A stretch of 64,000 nt of DNA, taken from contig VHIT02000053.1 in NCBI GenBank assembly GCA_009768925.2, positions 124,001 to 188,000 on the forward strand. Direction: 5' to 3'. Each line of letters starts with the position of its first letter. Position 1 is the first letter of the stretch. A model generated the notes under the pieces. That model was not told the origin of the DNA, ran no database searches, and saw nothing but the letters and a program-made list of their open reading frames with translations. The stretch comes from Cryptosporidium bovis (Eukaryota > Apicomplexa > Conoidasida > Eucoccidiorida > Cryptosporidiidae). A program made the position numbers and the translations under genes. Of this stretch, positions 37,761 through 46,937 are shown piece by piece.

Positions 37761-37985
37761 ATGCACCTGAATATTGGCAAGGAATACAAGAAAGATTTTA
37801 GATCTTTGGTCGAAAAAACGAAACAAAAGTGAGCTTATAAGATTAATTGTTATTGTTATCAGCTTAGCACCTACACAATTTTGGGTTTGATTTATGGTCG
37901 TATCAAATATTTAGGTGGAGAATATAGACAAAATACTACAATCAAGGAATTGACAAGATTACATAAGGAAAAAATAACAGTTTAG
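37761..37985 (+). CDS. Possible tiny two-exon gene (61 residues)
   Basis: From ATG 37761 the frame codes for IGKEYKKDFRSLVEKTKQ, then meets a TGA and continues open to TAG at 37985. Removing 37829-37867 (39 nt, donor GTGAGC, acceptor TTAG) restores one frame: 68 + 118 bases, 61 residues, with a second half reading TILGLIYGRIKYLGGEYRQ and ending LTRLHKEKITV. Both halves have protein-like composition. Because 39 is a multiple of three, the same frame runs through the intron and only the TGA interrupts it. The intron would be shorter than the others here (61-70 nt). The product is basic with one weakly hydrophobic helix; no family recognised. Alternatives are a 5' exon further upstream, or no gene. 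Confidence 0.4.
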
Positions 37986-38085
37986 TTCGCTTTGGTAGAC
38001 TTCTCGCATCGTTTTGTATATTATCAGTACTACAACTGGCTCCTCATGTAAAAAATTAATACAAAGAAATATGATATGAAATAAA

Positions 38086-38844
38086 ATGACTGTGGATTTA
38101 AGCTTTACAAAAAAGAATGACTGGGAACATGTTTACGAGCCTTCAGAAGATACATTTTTTATGGAAGACACTTTTGAGTTGGACAAAAAGTGTATTATCG
38201 AATCTAATCCTAACTTAATTTGTGAAGTTGGGTGCGGAAGTGGATACCTAACTAGTTGTCTACTTTCCATATTAAAAAGCGAGAATAAAAAAATGCCTCT
38301 TCCATATATGATAGATGTAAACATAAAAGCCCTGGAACTTTCCGAAAGGCTATTAAAACGTAATCATCCAGAAGTTCCCGTTGAATTTATTAGAATGAAT
38401 TTGTTCTCGTCTTTAAAAAAGAATAAACCAAATGAATATCTTTTTAAGATAATCATATTTAATCCACCATATGTTCCAAGTGCCAATCATGACTTAATTA
38501 ATGCTAATATAAGTATGGGAATAGATTGTTCTTGGTCAGGAGGTACCAACGGACTCTTTTATATAAGTTATTTCATTTTCGGCGATTTGAGACTTATAAG
38601 CAAAAGCGATAAAATTGTTTCAAATAACACAATTTTCAAGTGTCATGTTCCTATCCCCTGTATTGTGGATGTTCTACTCCCGAAAGGTATATGCTATTTG
38701 CTTTTAGAAGAAAGGAACAAGCCGAGATATGTTCTAGAATCTATTCACAAAGATCAAAGATATTTGGATTGGGATGTCAACATTATATCCGAAAAAAAAA
38801 TCAGATTTGAGCATTTGTATATACTGAAATTCTCTAGAAGTTAA
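38086..38844 (+). CDS. MTQ2: eRF1 methyltransferase catalytic subunit MTQ2/HEMK2 (N6AMT1)
   Basis: MTQ2/HEMK2 is a SAM-dependent N5-glutamine methyltransferase; with the small zinc protein TRM112 it methylates the GGQ motif of release factor eRF1. The 252-residue product has the family start VYEPSEDTFFMEDTFELD, motif I EVGCGSGYLTSCLLSIL (about residues 46-62), the strand-2 acidic position YMIDVN, and the catalytic NPPYVPS (about residue 125), which binds the glutamine side chain. The family-specific SWSGGTNG and a late LLEERNKP also appear. Length agrees with other members (210-260) with one insert near residue 175. It is cytosolic and forms part of the translation termination machinery. No break is seen. 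Confidence 0.94.
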   Translation: MTVDLSFTKKNDWEHVYEPSEDTFFMEDTFELDKKCIIESNPNLICEVGCGSGYLTSCLLSILKSENKKMPLPYMIDVNIKALELSERLLKRNHPEVPVEFIRMNLFSSLKKNKPNEYLFKIIIFNPPYVPSANHDLINANISMGIDCSWSGGTNGLFYISYFIFGDLRLISKSDKIVSNNTIFKCHVPIPCIVDVLLPKGICYLLLEERNKPRYVLESIHKDQRYLDWDVNIISEKKIRFEHLYILKFSRS

Positions 38845-39026
38845 TTAACCACTACATTATAATTTCTTTACTCGTGAAATACACATAATGATTGTTTTTT
38901 ATTTCATTTACCAATAGCACTGAATTAACTTTAAAAACCCATATTCAAGGACAAAAATATAATTTCAATATTATTTAACTAACACCATAACAAAAATTCG
39001 TAAAAACTCAAGCTCAAAATTTGTAC

Positions 39027-40042
39027 CTAAATATTACGATTATTGCTATCTACCTTTTTTCTAAGTTCAAGTTCTTTTTCGTGCAATTTCCAGTCTGTTT
39101 TCTGTAAAAATGCTGTCTTTGAAATATAACCATATTTCCTTTGCTTTTCCAACTGGGATTCCAAACCTGAAATTTGTCTGAACTCGGACCAATCAGATTG
39201 CGATTTTTGAATTGAATTGATTCCAGCATATTTTGTTATTTTTGAAACAATTTCATCTAAAGCTGCCATTCCTCCTGTGTTTCCGCCGCCATTATCTAAG
39301 GAATTAAGGATTTTCCTTGGTTTTTTTGTAGCTGTCCCAGATGATGATCCGTCAATACCAACTCTTTCTCTCAATACAAATGTTTCACCTGCATATCTCA
39401 CTTTTTTATCAACATAACGAATACCTTTTTCATTCATACTACCTAATGCCTTCTCTACGAGCATCTTTGTATCATTTTCCATTTCATCGTTCATACTTCT
39501 ACTAATTCTCTTATATCTTGAAATATCAAACTCAACTGGATTCAGAAATACCTTTGATACCTTAATTTTTATTTTTGTTTATTATAATTAAAGATTAAAT
39601 AGTTGTAGCAATAAAACTTACGCCTAAGTTAACATAATGAAGTAAATCATTCAAATTAGCATTCTTTTTCTCTCCGTAATCAAAGCTCTTCTTTTGAAAT
39701 TCTAACATGTAGTCATTCTTATTTACTGTACACCTTCTAGCACTAAACTCCTTTCTTACTTCATCCAATAACTCACTGTAAATTTTATCCACTTTTCGGT
39801 CTATTATTGCTTCCTTAAAAGATAGTTTCTTTCTACAAGCTTTATTTTTTGCATCTGAAACTTCGTTTTGTTCATCGTCTGAAGAAGACCTAATCACAAG
39901 TTACAGTCATTACATAACTCCCGTGTAATTTTCGAAAAACAAATACAAATAAAACATACCCTTCTAGAGATACATCCGAGTTGTGGAAAGACTCGTCCTC
40001 CTCATCGTCTGATAAAAATACTGCGTTGTTTATAGTTGTCAT
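39027..40042 (-). CDS. SWC5: BCNT/CFDP1/SWC5-family chromatin protein, three exons
   Basis: The BCNT-C domain marks Swc5/CFDP1 proteins, subunits of the SWR1/SRCAP complex that deposits histone H2A.Z. I assemble three minus-strand exons: 40042-39960 (83 nt), 39889-39622 (268 nt) and 39560-39027 (534 nt). Introns are 39890-39959 (70 nt, GTATGT...TTAG) and 39561-39621 (61 nt, GTAAGT...TTAAG). The phases fit and the total is 885 nt, 294 residues. Exon 1 gives the acidic start (FLSDDEEDESFHNSD), typical of the family's histone-binding N terminus; exon 2 continues SSSDDEQNEV and a lysine-rich helical part. The end of exon 3 carries the BCNT-C domain (SKITKYAGINSIQKSQSDWS, then YGYISKTAFLQKTDWKLHEK). 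Domain identity and splice sites agree well, so the model is confident. Confidence 0.88.
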
Positions 40043-40431
40043 TTCACCCACACCAAGAAACTCCTTAAATGATGTTCCATCAGTTACCCAACAAAATCCC
40101 TTATTTTTTATATTACCACCTTTTCCCCTCGGTACAAAAAAAATAAAGCGAACAAATCCTTTTCAGACCTTTTGCCCGTAACGAATTAATTTCACTCACT
40201 TTTTTTTGTTCAAACTTGTTCCTGTTGCAAATTTTTCCCTCTGGAATTAAATCAAGCGGACCAAGGTAACAAATACTAATAAAAAATTGTGTTCGTTCCC
40301 GCCCAATTGTTATTACAATAAATAAATATCTAATGGGCCCGTGAATTTAGATTAGGAAAAAATAAGTTGAACTGTTGTTATTTGTATTAATAATCTAAAG
40401 AATTTCGTTAGAAGTAAGGACATAGTACAGG
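40043..40431. promoter_or_regulatory. Divergent promoter between BCNT and V-ATPase subunit e
   Basis: These 389 bases separate two outward-facing spliced genes. I see no other gene. A GGGCCC lies at about 40334-40339, and a long pyrimidine tract (CACTTTTTTTTGTTC) near 40198. It is a bidirectional promoter by position only. Confidence 0.45.
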
Positions 40432-40913
40432 ATGACTCCACCTTATGATAAAGCACTTTATGGTTCGATTATTTATGGTGTAATTGGAATTATCGCAGCC
40501 ATTTCTTCTACAATATATTTCGGAATTAAAGGAAGCAAGAATCTTTCCAAATCTGAAACTGCAAAGTAAGTTTACCTAAATTCAAGTTTTACAGTTGCGG
40601 TAAAATATGGAGTGTTTTGTTTCCTTACCCTTTCTTAAATTTCAATGATCACTTATTGAATTCAATCACCAAGTTTGACGAATTTCAACATTCTTTTTTT
40701 CATGAGAAACAAAATATTTAAACTCCATCTCCACATTTGCCCGATAAGTTATTCTTTACCTCAATACACTAACTACTTTTTTGTCCCATAAATAGAACAT
40801 CGCTTGTTGTAGTTGCAATGATGACATTCTGCCTATGGATTATGTGGTTCTGTGTTTATTTATCACAGATGTTTCCATTAATTAATCCAATTCACAAAGC
40901 TGAAGAGCACTAG
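40432..40913 (+). CDS. ATP6V0E: V-type H+-ATPase V0 subunit e (Vma9/ATP6V0E), two exons
   Basis: Subunit e is a tiny two-helix membrane protein of the V0 sector of the vacuolar proton pump. Exon 1 is 40432-40565 (MTPPYDKALYGSIIYGVIG, first helix GIIAAISSTIYFGIKG). Exon 2 is 40796-40913. The 230-nt intron has donor GTAAGT and acceptor ATAG preceded by a pyrimidine stretch. The joined frame gives 83 residues, close to the 70-81 usual in the family. Exon 2 holds the second helix and the family signature (VVVAMMTFCLWIMWFCVYLS, then QMFPLINP, like LAQLNPLFGP of animal subunit e). The gene is too short and split to stand out as an open frame. The intron is longer than the others here. Confidence 0.87.
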
Positions 40914-42151
40914 ACATTATAACTTATAGCACATATATACATATGTATTTTCTGAAAAAAAGTATATATAAGAGCAATAAATTTTTTTTCTGCACCTCTC
41001 TTTAAAATACAATAAAAAATTTGTATAACAATCCAAATATATTGTCAAACATAAGGACTAATCTAAATTAGGAACGAATAGTGAGCTTGTGATTTTATTC
41101 TTTAAATGAATATGGACTTCTGGATTTCATCTCACTGTTTCCGAAGTAGTTATTGTGGTGTTTGCAGTTTCCGATGATAAATGCTCGAAATTTTTATAAA
41201 TTAGCCGTCAATTTCAAGTTAATACTGTTTTATGACCCCCGTCTGCCTTTCTGCCAAGAATCTCGCTCAAAAACACAAATTAATATCAATACCACCTACA
41301 AAAGTCTTAACATTATACCTTGCAACCAATACGTCTTCTAATTATTCCTTTTTCTTCAAAGGTCAAACTTGTTACACTTATTTCTATTTATCATGTTTAC
41401 ACCAGTTTTATGTTTAAAAACCCATCTTCCTTTAATATTTAAACATACATATTATTTTCCGCTTGCTTTACATGAATTTTTCTTTTCTTTTGTTTATTTC
41501 ATCCACATGCATTTTTGTGCATGTACACCTATACCGGTGAAGCAATGTTTAAACATCATGCAAACAAGGAGGTTGGTTTGCAAGTCAAACTTGCTAATTC
41601 TACTATTTGATGGTCGTTGAATAAATAATGAGTGAATACATGATAACCAATGTTTATGTTCTAAAATGGCGTTTGAAGGATGATATTCAGAAAAGTCACT
41701 TGAAAAATCGGGAGTTGAATAAGCAGGGTACTAACTGTGGTATGGTTAAAAACGTATAAAATTTGAGTAAATTATCAGAATTAAGAAGTATTTCAGGAAC
41801 AAATATTGTAATTATGGAAATAAAGTCTTTAAATTACCAATAACTAAAAGTGACCATTTAAAAATGCGAGCAGGCGGTATGTGTGGTAGCATTAAATAAC
41901 TGAAGCCCCCCCACGTCTATGAATTAATAATTGGTATAACAAAATAACTAGTGCAATATATTTTTAATTTAACAAAATAATTAACAAAAATGCATTAATG
42001 CAATTTTTATTTTTTTCATATTAAAATAAATGTTAACATCGGGAAACTTCTCAGGGAAACCATATTTATTTTTTTGTTGTTTTTGTATAAGCTTCGAAAA
42101 GAAACTAAAAGCAGGGTTATATAAAAGTGTGAAATATTTTAATAAAAAAAA
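40914..42151. other. Intergenic region, 1.2 kb
   Basis: No gene can be supported. It has ATGCAT and TGCATG at about 41507-41524 and an ACCGGT at about 41533. Several short plus-strand frames (41153-41620) overlap one another; the best, from ATG 41174 to 41341 (55 residues), is polar and basic but has no features. The last 250 bases are very AT-rich. Confidence 0.4.
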
Positions 42152-45100
42152 ATGGGTAACGGGAATATAGAGGAAACAGTATGCAATTTAATGAAACAAT
42201 TAGAAATTGGAAATGTTTCAGCAATAGAATCAACATTAAAAGGTATAGATCCTGAACTTGTTAAACACTCAATAAATAGATTTATCGACGAGGGTAGAAA
42301 TGAATTTGGTAGAGGAAGGTATTTAGAGGCAATTAATTCATTTTCACAGGCAATATCTGGATATAAGTTGCAACTGAACAGCAAAAAGCAAGAACTACAA
42401 TATGAAAATAGTGAGAACAAGAAAAACGATAACATTAAGTTGGAACTTGCGAAACTACTTTCAAACAGATCTCAATGTTATATAAAACTGGGAGGTGAGG
42501 AGAATTATATTAAAGCATTTGATGATGCAAAAGAATGTATATTATTAGACCCAAATTGGTCAAAGGGATGGTACAGAGCTGGTAAAGCACTTTACAATCT
42601 AAAGATTTATGACAAAGCAATAATTGTATTTAAAGCCTCTTTAAAGAGGGAAAAAAAAGCATCAGAATCGATTAGTATCAATTCATCGATACAGGAAATT
42701 GAGAAACTTATTGAGATATGCGAAAAAAAAGCCGACCACGATGCAGCAATTAGAAGAGTTACGGTAGATTACTCCAGATTTGAAGAAGCCATTAAGAAGT
42801 TAGAAGATGAGGAATTGAGAGAAAATACTAATTTTAATTCTGATCCAAACAATGCGACGGATAACAATAACATTATTAATTTACCAAATAACTTCAACAC
42901 TTCCTTAGTTGGAAATAATAGTAGCAATCAAGGTGAAAGTTTTCAGCTTGAGCTTTCACCAGATTTAACAAAAGAGGAAATCGATAATATAAAAATGTCT
43001 TTTGGTGGATTATCTTTGAACGAAGAGAAAGATATGAAAAAGAAGGATTCATTAAAAAAATTAAACAAAATGGTTTTTAATACTAATTTAAAGAGCAAAT
43101 TAACAATAATTAATGGTGATTATGATGATACTATTAAGGGGGTTTCGAGGTTGGTTCAAATATCTTCAGAAATTCAATGGTTTAAACGCATAACTGAAAA
43201 TTTTGTAGACAAGTCAAGTATTTACATGTGGGATTGGATTAAGGCTATTGAAATCGAAATAGAAAAAATAAATATGCATAAATTAAGTAATAGTACAACA
43301 TTATTTATAGGTTCTGGTTCATTTTTATTCCCAATATATTTTTATAAAAATGTTAATAAAATTGATCACTTATTTACAATTACGCAAGCAAAATCAAATT
43401 CATCATGTATATTTAGATTGTATAATAACATCTCAACAGTAAACAAAGTAAATATACTAAATTTAAATCCGTTCTCTCATGACTTTATGATTAATATCGA
43501 GTCCAGTTCATCATCTGACAACTCATTAAATAGTGAAGAGGCATCAGAAATAAATAACATTAATAATGATGATAAAATAATCAAACTGATACATGGAAAT
43601 ATACAAAATTTACCACAAGAATTTTGGAAAAAAATAAATCCAAGTACAATAATAATTGATCCTATTGTATTTGAGCCAGGATTACTAGGTTATGGTCTTA
43701 TTTCAAATTTATTAAGTATTTATTGTGATAAAGATATAAAAAATAAGGTGTCAGTAAATCCAAGTAAAATTAAGGTTTATATTCAATTTGCGAATATAAA
43801 TATTCCCAGTATAAAAATAGAAGAATATAATAACAAACAGAAGAGCAGCAATAACAATATCAGTTATCCAGAACTAAACTTAGATAAGTTAAATCAAGGT
43901 CTTTGGTCTCCGTATTGGGAGCCATTAAACATAAGTAAAGCAAAATATCATATTAGTTTTATTTCTGACAAGGTAGAACTTGGTATATTTCCACTAGAGA
44001 AAATTATAAACGAGTGTAGTGTTGATTATTTTGAATTAAACCCAGAACTGAGCGAAAGTAACGATTTTTATTCAATAGATGAATTTACAACCACAAAAAA
44101 TGATGACATGAATGTTTATAAGGGTAAGATAGAGTATAATATTAAACCAAAGGAGTCAATAAATTCAATAGTACTGTCATACAAAGCAATCAAAGAAACA
44201 AGTGAACATGGAAGTAAAAAAGAAATAATACTAATTGATACCTCCTCTGAATTAAACAATTATGAAAATGAGTCTGTTATACCTCCTGGAATACAGTGGA
44301 TTGGTGGAATAATCACAAATAATAACAGCAATTCAGGGAAAATAAAGTTTGATTTTCAAATCGAAACCACAAGAATAGTAATAACTCCTGATATTGATCA
44401 AGTTAATTCTAATAGAGATTTGAATAGTCCAAACAATGAGAATAACATAAACGTCCAAACAATACCAAATAAATTCACATGTTCACTACCACGTAGTGTA
44501 GTTGAATATTTATGGGATATAAAATCAATAAATATGTGGTCAAAAGTATTAATAAATAAATACAAAATGTCAATTTGCACCAATACAAGTGGAAAAGTGT
44601 TCGAAGGTATAATAACATCAACTTCACCGGGATTTTTTATACCAATGACATTGTTATACATTAGTTCAAAATTGAATAGTTCAAGCAATAATAGTCTCTT
44701 TAATACATGGAAAAAATCGGACGTTCACTTTACTTGTATTGAAAACCTTCCAAACCTTCAAAAATTGTACACTAAAGTATTAAAGGATAATATGTTTATA
44801 TTACTTTCAGATACTGTAGAAAATGAGGTGCGTTCATTATACAATCATAATTTAAATGATTCAGTAAATAATAATAAATATAAAAACTGGAAACCAATAA
44901 GTAATATGAATATGAATGATGATGATGAATCTGTAAATAATATTGAAATGGAAAATGTTAAGTTTAAAAAGTGGGTATTAAGCGACTCTTCATCAAAGTA
45001 TATACTTAATAAAAAGCTAAATGAAAAATTAACATTTATAAATGGAGATGTAAGACAATTAATCCCACAAACATGTACAAGTATGACTAATATTTCTCAA

Positions 45101-46129
45101 AGTGGTATTCAGCATCATATAATTAATGAAAAGGCAAGAATATTTACGGGAATGAATTTTGACCATGATGGTTTGGGGGAAGGAATAATACCACTATGGG
45201 CAACTGCAATGCAAAATGGAATAGTGAGAAAATACAATAACAAAACACTAAATGAACCTATTCCAAAGAAAATATCTTTCTATGGATTTTTGTCTCAGAT
45301 AGGAAGTGAACCTAATCGAGAAATTGGTATTAATATATCATTTTGGGATACATACCGTTTTGAAGGTAATATGCAATGGGTCCCAATAAATGATACAAAA
45401 TCAACCCCAATAATTCAAAGAAGTGATATATTCCACATAATAACAATTGACTTTACCACAGAAGGATTTAAAAATTTAGTTGACTGGAAAAAAGAAATAT
45501 CTTTTAAAGTAATAAAAGAAGGCAGAGTTAATTCAATAATAATATTCTTTGATTTGTGGCTGGATGATTTCAATATTTTAACTACAATACCTCTAAGTGT
45601 TGTTGAAGATAATAATTGTTACATTCGACCAGATTTAAGCGTAAGTGAAAAGGAATTGATAAATAATGGATATTGCTTCCATAAAACTAGTTTCTGGAAG
45701 CCAACTTATCATATGTTACCACAACAAAATTCACAAGTTAATGATAAAATAGATTTAGAGTTCTCATTGGAAAGTAATTTCACAAAATTAAAATTTGCGA
45801 TTAATTCACAAAACTTCGATAATGAAAATCAGGATGATAACACTCCCTCAACAATAACTTCTGAAGATGTTGAGAACAGTTCTCTTGTGCTACCACCACT
45901 TGGTGATATAACTTATCTACAGTTGCGTGAAAGATACAATTCAATAGTGAAAGAAATAAGTCCGACATTATATTCGACCGATACACAAGTTTCTTTAGAA
46001 GCATTCAATACATCTTTAAATTTGGCACTAAATCCATCTTTTTATACGGGAAAAAATTCAATCATGAAGGATGATATGTTATTTGACATTGATTCATTAA
46101 TTTGGCTTTGTCAATCTTTCTTACTTTAA
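42152..46129 (+). CDS. TPR protein with tandem degenerate PRMT9-like modules
   Basis: The product has 1325 residues. Residues about 45-190 form tetratricopeptide repeats (FIDEGRNEFGRGRYLEAINS, ELAKLLSNRSQCYIKLGG, WSKGWYRAGKALYNLKIYDK). After an Asn-rich linker come two similar large parts. The first shows a SAM-fold-like start near residue 385 (LFIGSGSFLFPIYFY) and later IIIDPIVFEPGLLGYGLISN. The second, near residue 995, shows FDHDGLGEGIIPLWATAMQN, strikingly like the GEGI loop of PRMT9 (also built as TPRs plus two methyltransferase modules). The classical double-glutamate loop and the GxGxG SAM loop are not intact, so methyl transfer is doubtful. N-terminal MGNGN could be weakly myristoylated. 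The TPR call is firm; the PRMT9 link is an inference. Confidence 0.7.
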   Translation: MGNGNIEETVCNLMKQLEIGNVSAIESTLKGIDPELVKHSINRFIDEGRNEFGRGRYLEAINSFSQAISGYKLQLNSKKQELQYENSENKKNDNIKLELAKLLSNRSQCYIKLGGEENYIKAFDDAKECILLDPNWSKGWYRAGKALYNLKIYDKAIIVFKASLKREKKASESISINSSIQEIEKLIEICEKKADHDAAIRRVTVDYSRFEEAIKKLEDEELRENTNFNSDPNNATDNNNIINLPNNFNTSLVGNNSSNQGESFQLELSPDLTKEEIDNIKMSFGGLSLNEEKDMKKKDSLKKLNKMVFNTNLKSKLTIINGDYDDTIKGVSRLVQISSEIQWFKRITENFVDKSSIYMWDWIKAIEIEIEKINMHKLSNSTTLFIGSGSFLFPIYFYKNVNKIDHLFTITQAKSNSSCIFRLYNNISTVNKVNILNLNPFSHDFMINIESSSSSDNSLNSEEASEINNINNDDKIIKLIHGNIQNLPQEFWKKINPSTIIIDPIVFEPGLLGYGLISNLLSIYCDKDIKNKVSVNPSKIKVYIQFANINIPSIKIEEYNNKQKSSNNNISYPELNLDKLNQGLWSPYWEPLNISKAKYHISFISDKVELGIFPLEKIINECSVDYFELNPELSESNDFYSIDEFTTTKNDDMNVYKGKIEYNIKPKESINSIVLSYKAIKETSEHGSKKEIILIDTSSELNNYENESVIPPGIQWIGGIITNNNSNSGKIKFDFQIETTRIVITPDIDQVNSNRDLNSPNNENNINVQTIPNKFTCSLPRSVVEYLWDIKSINMWSKVLINKYKMSICTNTSGKVFEGIITSTSPGFFIPMTLLYISSKLNSSSNNSLFNTWKKSDVHFTCIENLPNLQKLYTKVLKDNMFILLSDTVENEVRSLYNHNLNDSVNNNKYKNWKPISNMNMNDDDESVNNIEMENVKFKKWVLSDSSSKYILNKKLNEKLTFINGDVRQLIPQTCTSMTNISQSGIQHHIINEKARIFTGMNFDHDGLGEGIIPLWATAMQNGIVRKYNNKTLNEPIPKKISFYGFLSQIGSEPNREIGINISFWDTYRFEGNMQWVPINDTKSTPIIQRSDIFHIITIDFTTEGFKNLVDWKKEISFKVIKEGRVNSIIIFFDLWLDDFNILTTIPLSVVEDNNCYIRPDLSVSEKELINNGYCFHKTSFWKPTYHMLPQQNSQVNDKIDLEFSLESNFTKLKFAINSQNFDNENQDDNTPSTITSEDVENSSLVLPPLGDITYLQLRERYNSIVKEISPTLYSTDTQVSLEAFNTSLNLALNPSFYTGKNSIMKDDMLFDIDSLIWLCQSFLL

Positions 46130-46937
46130 ATAATAGAAATATTTAATAGATTCAATCATAATAATTAAGTTTGTTTTATTAGTGATGCATTGTTTATATA
46201 TCAATACATATACCGGCTGCCCACATTATAATTAGCCACGTAATTGCATGTTTTTACATGCATGTACTTTTTTGCAAGGTGCACAGGTAATTGGAAAAAA
46301 AATGTTTCTTTCCTTTCTGACATTTGTTAAAGTATTTTATTTTACTTACTGATAGTTTTTAATTCCAAATATTTTGTTTTACTCAATATATAACAAGACT
46401 AATTAAACAACATCAACTAAGGAGTAATAAAAAAAAGTATTGAAGTAAACATACTTAAAACGTAGTTACAGAAGAAAATAGGGGAATAAGAAGAAGCATT
46501 AAGAGTTACAAAATTTTGCATTTAACATTATTGTATTGTCAACTTGTTTCTGAGATGATAATGATTTTTAGAAATGTTTGAGAAAAGGAGAACATATCTT
46601 TTTCTTTGTAAAACGAATATACGTAATGTGCGGTAAAGAGCGCGTGTAATTAATTTCCCACAAATAAATAAAAGGCATCCTCAGAGTTAAAGAGAAATAT
46701 ATGAAAAAAGCAAGTACAAGTACGGTAAACGGCTAAAAATAAAAATAAGAGTTAAATAATTGAATAATAATAAAAGGATTGTAGTTTTATGTGATATATT
46801 ATTAACAGGTGATAAAGTTTAGGTTGGAATAAAAAGGTGAAAGAAATAAGGTTTGATACTCTTTAGATTTTCGGACTATATACGTGATTTAAAGAGTAAT
46901 AGGAGAGGAAAGTTAATTTTAATGTAATAAAATAAAA
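46130..46937. other. Promoter region of the MPS1-like kinase gene
   Basis: No gene is seen. TTGCATGTTT and ACATGCATGT form a TGCATG-type cluster at about 46247-46265, roughly 680 bases upstream of the kinase start. The rest is AT-rich. Confidence 0.45.

Larger units (their letters stand above)
36924..38085. other. Region with a GC-rich island and a possible tiny spliced gene
   Basis: These 1.16 kb lie between the secreted gene (minus) and MTQ2 (plus). The left part (36924-37550) is AT-rich without features. From about 37555 to 37985 the sequence is clearly different: about 45% G+C at 37620-37750, long terminal base pairing, an exact TGGCGCCA element and two coding-like stretches. These are listed separately. 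Confidence 0.5.

Noticed and set aside
41153-41620. Three overlapping plus-strand frames of 61-83 codons
   Set aside because: They overlap each other in different frames and none has a recognisable signal or domain.
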